Source: Hevea brasiliensis
Taxonomy: Eukaryota; Streptophyta; Magnoliopsida; Malpighiales; Euphorbiaceae
Direction of reading: 5' to 3'
Assembly (NCBI RefSeq): GCF_030052815.1
Contig: NC_079497.1
Coordinates: 19,916,258 to 19,980,257, forward strand
DNA: 64,000 nt
The position numbers and the translations under genes were made by a program. The notes below the pieces were generated by a model, which saw only the letters and a program-made list of their open reading frames with translations, was not told where the DNA came from and did not search any database. This document shows, piece after piece, positions 57,001 through 64,000 of the stretch (the stretch's first letter is position 1; every line of letters starts with the position of its first letter).

Positions 57001-60000
57001 CATGGTATGACAGCCCGAGGCACCTCGGTGTCCAGTGCCAACGACCCGTTATCCAGTTTAGTCAGCCTGTGACACCCCTTACCCGACTACAGTGTAGCCG
57101 AGCAAGTTATGCCACTCAGTGTGCCGAGCACTCTATTTTATCTTAATTCATTTTTATTCTTCCTTTTGAATATAACTTGTGAAATATAATTTATTTAAGC
57201 CATTTATCGAAATTATAATTTATTTAAGGTTCCGAAAATTTTAAAGAAAATCCGGCGGAGTACCGGCTAAAAATGGAGAAAACAGTTCTTCGGAACCTGT
57301 GAAAAACACTTCCTATATTCTTATTCATTCATCTCAACTCCATTTATCAAAATCTCAATATTTTTCAGTTCACATTCATTTCTCATTCATTCACCTCATT
57401 TGATAATCATGTACCAGTTACAGATCAATATTCACTTTTCCATTTACAAACACAAATTTGCATTATTTACATGAAAATCAAAATACATTACATAAGTTTC
57501 ATTACATATGAGAAAATCAAAATTTATTACAGAATGCCAAAATGACACCTAGTGTCCTACCAATGCACTGCAGAAGTTGAGGTGACACGGACACTATGCA
57601 GAACTGTGAACTGCCTTACCGAATCCGTGGTCTACTGGGCCCTCTGTCCAAATCTTCAGTACCTACGCGTTGCAAAAGCGACGCGCTAAACATAAAGCTT
57701 AGTGGTGCCAATAATACAAGAAAATATAATATGCAAATAAAATCATAATTTCTTAGCCATTGTGTTCATAAGAACTGAATAATTACCAACTTAATGTTTA
57801 GTCGAGGGCTAATTACGTTTTATGATATTAACTTCTTCATGCATTTTGTTAATTATTTTCTTCATGATCTTGAGTTTCTTTGTATTCTATCGTAATCATT
57901 CCTGATATTTAATTTTCGTATTTTCTTTAACAATCAGTTCAATTACAGTTATACTTTTCCATTCATTTGGTTGCCCAAGTAACCTATCTTTGGATGATTG
58001 GATCGATAACGGTCGTTAACTTGGACACCGCGGTGCCTCGGGCCGTCATACCATGGGGCCTTGAGCGTCAACCATGTATGCAGTCAGTATGGCTAAAAAG
58101 CCATGATATCACATAATCGGGCATAAAAGCCATGCATACGGGCATAAAAGCCATGAATACAGGCATAAAGCCATGAATACAGGCATAAAGCCTTTCGCAG
58201 TACTGCTAAAACAATACCCTATTGGCATGCCAAACTATCCAAACCAATCTTGTTAGGTACACTAGGGCATTTAATACTTTAGAATTCTTCAATCTTTGAA
58301 TTTCAAGTTTTAATGTTACTATTCACTTCATTAGTCAACTAAAATGTTGACTTTAGCATAGACAATAGGTACATTGGTTTTGACACTCCCAACATACCAC
58401 ATTTTGCATTCAAAACTTATTGGTTTTGGTCACTTTCTCAAAGCTTAGGTCATTTTGGCAAAATTGCCAATTTTTGGTTTTGGTGTCACTATTCACCTCA
58501 TTGGTCAACAAGAAAGTTGACTTTTGCATAAAAAATATATACATTGACTTTGGCACTTCAAACATACCACATTTTTCATTTAAAACTTGTTGGCATTAAG
58601 CATTAATACCATTTCTAAGCTTAAACCAAGAGAAGCAAAATTTTCAATTTTGCTAACTCAACTTTACTATTCCATTGGGCACTATTGCAGTAGGAATTTG
58701 AGGAAATGGTAAACATGAAAGTTGTTCCTTATTTTGTCTAGTTGAATTTCTTTTTTTTGAATCACTCCATTTGGAGTTTTGTAGCTCAAGTTATGGCCAA
58801 AATAAGTTTACTGTTCACATGCACTGTTCATGCTGAGATTTTGGGTTCTGGCAGATTTTGGTACTATTTTGGTCAGTAATTTGATCAAGTTAAGTTCATA
58901 ATTTGGTCTAGCTTTCTTCATACGAAATGTTCTACCATGCCTTAGTTTTCCATCGGTTCAATAATCGCCTAAGTCCGAGTTTTCTAGAGAGAGTTATAGC
59001 CATCCAAACATTACTGCTCAAATGAAAATTCTGAAAATCTCAGTACAGTAAACTTCACTTTGCTCAATGATTTGATTAGGTTATGGTCATAATTTGGGGT
59101 AGGTTTCTTCATGAAAGTTGTTTGTCTATGTCTTAACTTGTTTCTGTAAAAATTTCAGATCAATTGACCATTTCTAAAGTGAGTTATGGCCAAATGAACA
59201 GTTACTGTTCATTTGGTCATTCTGCAGGGGCTGTTTGCAGGGTATCCGGATTGGGGCCAACTTTTGGTCCTCTTGCTTTGGTCTTTTGGGCAGGGTTTCT
59301 TCAGTAAAAATGTGCCATTATAAGCCTAGTTTCATGTCCAATTGGCCAAACACCAATTGGACCAACACAGCCCAAGTTATGGCAGTCCAAGTGGACTGAA
59401 ATTTGATCACCTCTTTGCACTCACAAGGCAGCATGCTCCTTCAATTTGCCATGCTACATTTCAGTCCAATTTATGGCCAACTTACCTAAAATGGTCACTA
59501 ATTGACCATTAAAATATTCTCTAACAATTTCCTAAGCCAAGTCAAATTTTCACTTCTCAAAACCCTAGTTTTCCCTTATGATTCACACATACACCTACTT
59601 AAGCACTTCCATTCATTATATATGTGTATATACACCTTAAACATAATCTCTAATTCATTCTAAGTCCATTAAAACCATCAAAAACACGCCATCATTGTTC
59701 CTTCCTTAGGGCTGCCGAAAATCATAGTAGGCATACACATAATTTTGGTTCATTTAAGTTACAAATTCATACTTATTTCAAGTCTCTAGCATGGAAATAA
59801 AGAGTTTTGAGTATATATGTGCACTAACCTTGAATAGGGCAGATTTTTCCCAACTCAAACTTCACTTCCTTTCCTTTTCTTGGCTGCCAAACATTTCCCC
59901 AAGAGGTATGGACAAGTTTTGATGAAGGTGACTTAGGGTTTAGTAGTGGAAATTCATGGGAAAAATGAAAGTGATGAAAGAAACTTCTATGGAGGCTATG

Positions 60001-61824
60001 GAGAAGAGAGTCACGTATTGGAGGAAGAAGAAGAAGAAGAGCAGATTTATTTTGGTCCATTTTGACTCTTTTAAGTGTTTTAAGAATGCTTATTAACTTG
60101 TGATTGGTTGGGATTAAGTGAGTGACATCATGTGATGTCATTATCTTTAATTTTCCTTATTTTCTTTTCTTTTCTTTTCTACTAGCTTCAAATTAATTTT
60201 TTTCATCAACATTAATTCATATTTTATGTCATAATAATTATTTACTCAACTGGACAAGTCGGCCAAAAATCGTCTCTGAAGGCGAAATGACCAAAATGCC
60301 CTCCGTTTGGCTTAACGGGTCAAAATTGTCTGTACCGATTGAAAAATTTTTCTAAATATTTTCTTGGCATTCTAATGCCATAGGAACCTCAATGACCCTT
60401 CTCTGGAGTCCCAAAAATTATTTTATGAATTTTCTCTCGGGTCTAGGGCTCCTCGTTGCGAGAACCGCAACTTCCCTCTGGGTTACCCATCGCTTGGGCA
60501 TCGGCTCATTTGACTTAGTTGTATTTTATTTCTAAAATTTTTACTAAATTTTTATCATCAATATTTGAGTTAATTATGGTTCCTCACTTTAGTTTAAATA
60601 TTTTTTTCAGAAGTTCTAGCTGTCCGGACCGACACTGGTCACCGGAACAGTAGACTGTGCGGAATTGCTACCGGGAGGATGTTACACAGCCTGTCGTAGG
60701 TTACTTGAGCAGTGTAATTTATTGAGATAAGTTAAGAATATTAGCAATTAAAAATATTATAAATTAAATAAAATAAATGAGTAAGATGACCTAAAATAAA
60801 TTAGGATAGTTATTTATTAGAAAGAATCGAAATGAACTGGACAGATATCAAAATTTACTTATTATGAAATAATCTGAGACAACCTAGCAAGTATAGAGAA
60901 AATGCTAAAAGATTAGCAAAGAAAATTATAACATAAATAAATATTGCAAATGTGCTTATATAACAATATAAGCATAAATTTATTATTTTCAAATCATTTT
61001 TCTTTGTACATTATTATTGTACATTGGCAAATAAACACTTTCAAAGAAGACTAAATTAGGATATAACACATTAAATTTTAGAAACCGCATGTGAAATATA
61101 AAAAATCTTGATTATTTGAATTATGTTTTATTTCTATCTTTATTTGTATATTATTTCCTTGTTATATTATTGCACCACTAAGCAGCAATGCTTAGCGCGA
61201 TGGAATTGTTTCCTTCGTGCAGGTACTGAAGCTAGAACCCAATGGACGTTTGACTGGGAATTTTGGGAGTTTTGATCTGTGGAAGTATCTGAAGTATTCA
61301 AGGTTGTCACCTCCTCAGCAATGCATGTAGATAGGGCCCATATAGATCCTATTTTGTATTTTGTATAAAATGCTAGATATTGTATTATGATGTAAATTAT
61401 GAAATTTTGTAATTATATTGTAAATTATGTAAATTAAGGAAATTTAAAAATTTTGCTTATGTAATTTGAGAATGTTTACATATGAATTGAGTATGCATGG
61501 AAATGATTATGAAATTGAAATGTATGAGTGAGATTTGAAATATGAGAAAATTATGAGAATGATTGATGAGATAATTATGATTAGCATGGATAAGACTTTA
61601 TTCTGAAAATATTGTTAAAACTTTCAAATAGGTAAATAGTAAAACACATCAACTGGTAATAAAATAGGGGAAACTCCGCTGGTTTCTCCGTCGAAAAATA
61701 ATTAATATTAAAATATAACGAGATCAAAATATGAAAGGAATAAAGTAAGATAAGATAGGGTGCTCCGGCACCGATTGTAGCACACTTTGCTCGGCTACAC
61801 TGTAGTCGGGTGAGGGGTGTTACA
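54017..61824 (+). repeat. Solo LTR H, split by inverted solo LTR I
   Basis: TGTAACACCC at 54017 and GGGGTGTTACA at 61824; duplication ATACC on both sides (54012-54016 and 61825-61829). Without I and one CAGCC its length is about 4.18 kb. Signals: GC-rich box 54056-54081; palindrome TGACATCA-CA-TGATGTCA at 54560-54577; CCAATCAC 54593-54600; splice donor 54872/54873; GGCTTTATGCC array about 56866-56960; twin stem-loop 61178-61220. It is similar to F. No genes inside. Confidence 0.92.
57068..60686 (-). repeat. Solo LTR I, 3619 bp, minus strand, inside H
   Basis: Minus-strand start TGTAACATCC at 60686 and end GGGTGTCACA at 57068; duplication CAGCC on both sides (57063-57067 and 60687-60691). Related to the A1/E family by its end. 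Signals on the minus strand: GC-rich box (60622-60646), palindrome TGACATCA/TGATGTCA (60123-60140), CCAATCAC (60100-60107), splice donor (59829/59828), several modules between 58680 and 59400 including an AAATGAACAGT/ACTGTTCATTT palindrome near 59193, GGCTTTATGCC repeats (58100-58200) and a twin stem-loop (57665-57702). Confidence 0.93.
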
Positions 61825-62500
61825 ATACCGATAGATCGACTCAAGATCGGCACGGCCATCGCTTTTGATCTTGATCGGTAAATTAGTTTGGTTACCTCAC
61901 TGTCATCAGATGATGTGCTCATAACTCTCCGATCGTCGGGGTCTTAAATTTTCAGGCGAGGAGCGAAAGAAACAGTCGAAAAAAGATCAAAATGGCCATC
62001 ATAATTAGAACTATCACTAGAAAGGCTAGAATTGGGGAAGGGGTGCATTGAAAACAAACTGAGAAAGGAGAAGTGAGGTGTAAAGATAATTTCCTATCGC
62101 GGCATATATGGAGGGCCTTAGCATTTATTGCATACAGAACCCGAAGCGGATGCATCGATAACTGAAGAATTTATTGCGTTGACCGATGCAAGTCAGACAA
62201 AAGGGAAGGATCTAGAATGGGAGAGATCAGGAGATGAGAGGGGACCCAATACAAGAGAGAGATCGGAAAAGGAGAGGGTCATAATAGGGAGATCAGAAGA
62301 AAATAGAGATCAGAAAGTATAGAGCGATTAAATAATTTTCAATCAACTCTCTTTATCATCAGATCCGAGTTAGTTAAAGCATTGTAGGCATGATCAGATC
62401 CTCACCACACGCCTCATCTACAGAAACGCCCACCTAGCCACCCGACGCCAAAACAATTAAGACAGTCCTATACATCTCAATCCCCATCGTTGATCATAAT
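61825..62500. other. D LTR continuation after H, no gene
   Basis: Begins with the second ATACC copy. GATCGG/CCGATC words are frequent, as before H. Short open frames on both strands (for example 61952-62155 on the minus strand, with a hydrophobic tail) lack any family resemblance. Confidence 0.55.
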
Positions 62501-62761
62501 TGTAAGAATGGATCCAGAGCCCTCAAATCAAAAAGTAGACGATAGGTTTGGTGCTTTTTATTCCTAGCCTTCAGATCCATCTTGTAAGGCCAGACCCTGA
62601 GCCATTGGATTAAGAAGAGAAAGGATGGATATTCTGAACAAGATCCCGACCCTCCATTTTGATTCTCTTTAATTCCCAGACATCATATTATGTCCTTTTG
62701 AATCTAAACACTCTGTCTACCCTAGTGAGATCCTGACCCTCCATTTTGGGCACCCGTTCCC

Positions 62762-62769
62762 TATAAATA
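62762..62769 (+). promoter_or_regulatory. Sense TATA box, presumed D LTR promoter
   Basis: CCCTATAAATACCTG is a strong plant TATA context. A start about 30 bp downstream would give a leader running to the donor site at 63152/63153. The same signal could belong to a host gene, but no coding region follows in the window. Confidence 0.55.
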
Positions 62770-63151
62770 CCTGCATGCAATACTGTATAAGGGACGGACG
62801 AAAAAAGAGAAGGTGGTGATTATAGTAGAAAGACTCTGAAATTTAATTCAGTCTTGTTACTTGCCATTCTAAGCTTTCAAAGTGTTGAGAAACTTTAGAA
62901 ACCAGTTTTCTTAAGTATTTCATTAAAAGGAGCTCTAATTCCTAAAACTTCCATTTCCATTTTCTATGCAACCATCTTCACATCACCTCATTCCCACTGC
63001 TCTAGTATCTGGCATTGTCTTCCGAGTTCAACTTCGTTCCAACCTGGTTCCCGTTACTTCGAGTGAGTACTAGTCTTTCAGTCGACAGCTTTCATCTCTA
63101 CAAGACTTGTGGATTCCTGAGTCAGCTCATCTGTCTCCTCGACTTCCCACA

Positions 63152-63153
63152 GG
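63152..63153 (+). other. Candidate 5' splice site after the sense TATA box
   Basis: CCCACAG|GTAAGTGT matches the plant donor consensus exactly, about 360 bp after the likely transcription start. It fits a leader intron beginning in the D LTR. The acceptor is not in the window. Confidence 0.45.
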
Positions 63154-63767
63154 TAAGTGTCTGAACTATTATTTCATCAAACATCCTTTTTTTTGTTTTC
63201 TCTAGTTTTCTTTTGAAATTTTCTTTTACATCCATTCGCACTAAAATCTCAAAATAGATTGTTTAGGCCAATAGTTTTTTCTTGTGTATTCTTTTATTTC
63301 ATTTTCAAATTCCATTTATCGTCATTTAGTTTTCATTTCCTTCAAGAGTAGATGTTCAATTCACAGGCAACTTATAAATACTCAAAAGAATGTAGGTAGG
63401 GGCATTTCGATATGAGAGTTTTCGGTCAAATAAAAATGATAAACAAGGATAGGTGTAACAAAAGGTCGAATAGTAGGTCAAACAAATAAGATGAGCTTGG
63501 GCCACGAAACGAGCCCAGGTGATAATATAATAGATCGGGAATCGAGATAGGATCGGATCCCGGACTAGCGACTAAAGAGAGATCGGATGTCGTTAATCAA
63601 AGAGTTCTAATAAGGCGAGCACATAGGAGATCGGCAAGGAGTTTAGTCTTGCACCCACCCTCTAGTTATAAGGTTCAGTGGGTTAGGAAAAGCTTTGCAC
63701 GGGTTCTTGCGCCCTCGGTTACTAGAATCTTCAGTTCAAAGTTCTTATAAAATGCAATCCTGATAAA

Positions 63768-64000
63768 CACATTAAGAGTTCGGGGGGAGAGGTCTTACCC
63801 GAACTCAATCTAATTTTTAACATAACACATTAATAGTTCGGGGGAAAGTCCTCACCCGACCTCAGTTTAATTTTTTTAAAAACATCATATATTTAAAAGA
63901 TCGGGAGAGAGCTTTTACCTGAATTCTTGGCTAAAACCTTAATAAAATATGTGGGGATCAGAGGAGAGTTCTTATCCAAAATCTCCCACTTAAATTTTTA
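63768..64000 (+). repeat. Tandem repeats of about 60 bp at the window end, each with a hairpin
   Basis: Three to four diverged copies: AGTTCGGGGG...CCCGAACTC (63776-63805), AGTTCGGGGG...CCCGACCTC (63835-63863), AGATCGGG...CCTGAATTC (about 63898-63926) and a poorer one to the end. Arms pair within each copy. Sequence between 63160 and 63767 is AT-rich, then GATCGG-rich, with no gene seen. Confidence 0.6.

Larger units (their letters stand above)
30880..64000 (+). mobile_element. Element D, TAT-lineage Ty3/gypsy retrotransposon in fragments
   Basis: Oldest layer of the window. Pieces: 30880-33982, 44999-45979, 49936-54016 and 61825 to at least 63150, probably to the window end. The 5' half lies beyond element B, outside the window. 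TAT lineage is inferred from a second, archaeal-type RNase H after the classical one, an integrase with a GPY/F module but no chromodomain, tandem repeats in the 3' UTR, and a very long LTR with an antisense gene. It hosts insertions B, E, F and H. All coding parts are broken by stops, mostly of the C-to-T or G-to-A kind. Confidence 0.85.
50676..64000 (+). repeat. Presumed 3' LTR of element D, interrupted by H, end not seen
   Basis: TGTAGACACC directly follows the polypurine tract, the expected LTR start. Without H the sequence to the window end is about 5.5 kb. A sense TATA box at 62762 and a leader follow an antisense gene in the U3 part. I cannot identify a matching LTR end (CA preceded by an inverted copy of the start), so the right limit is open; sequence after about 63160 could be LTR or flank. 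Confidence 0.6.

Noticed and set aside
61952..62155. Minus-strand frame with a hydrophobic C-terminus, possibly a small membrane protein
   Set aside because: 67 codons in AT-rich LTR sequence, no promoter signal or relative seen; hydrophobicity can follow from composition.
62500..63200. First exon of a host gene
   Set aside because: TATA box and donor are good, but vocabulary (GATCGG words) and position fit the D LTR, and no coding sequence follows within the window. Not excluded.

Overview
This window is plant nuclear DNA, most likely from a eudicot. It consists entirely of nested LTR retrotransposons. I see no host gene, no tRNA or rRNA gene and no CRISPR-like array. The assignment rests on Ty3/gypsy chromoviruses of the Tekay/Del type with LTRs above 3 kb, a TAT-lineage element with two RNase H domains, methionine-tRNA-type primer sites (TGGTATCAGAGC), and AT-rich sequence with plant-like splice and promoter signals. 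Some woody eudicot, perhaps a euphorb, is only a guess.

Layout. The oldest element is D (TAT lineage, + strand). Its pieces are 30880-33982 (RT, two RNase H domains, integrase), 44999-45979 and 49936-50675 (3' UTR repeats), and a very long 3' LTR from 50676 to beyond the window, which holds an antisense gene with its own TATA box. Element B (Tekay type, + strand, 9325-30879) sits in the RT of D. Element C (same family as B, - strand, 12189-23971, target duplication CTTCC) sits in the protease region of B. Element A1 (Tekay type, + strand, 1-9324) sits in the 5' LTR of B. Element E (same family as A1, + strand, 33983-44998, duplication CAAAA) sits in the 3' UTR of D. Solo LTR F (45980-49935, duplication ATTTT) splits a 59-bp tandem array of D. 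Solo LTR H (54017-61824, duplication ATACC) sits in the LTR of D and is itself split by an inverted solo LTR I (57068-60686, duplication CAGCC).

How they work. Each Tekay-type element encodes gag (capsid, zinc knuckle), protease, RT, RNase H, integrase and a C-terminal chromodomain, bounded by LTRs beginning TGTAACAC. All copies carry stops or frameshifts, so none looks autonomous. Many stops are C-to-T or G-to-A changes of CAG, CAA, CGA or TGG. Other lesions are short patches where CAG reads CGA and CTG reads TCG, which look like methylation-linked base-calling errors.

The most unusual signals are not the genes but conserved structures in the LTRs: (i) an AAG|GTTAGT splice donor in every LTR that includes the site, matched by an acceptor just before gag, implying a leader intron of about 2.4 kb in family A; (ii) two adjacent covarying stem-loops in every LTR; (iii) a 74-75-nt intron inside the integrase of family A; (iv) an LTR-borne antisense gene with a TATA box and a possible intron; (v) arrays of small covarying hairpins in the 3' UTR of D and a three-tier inverted repeat across its polypurine tract.
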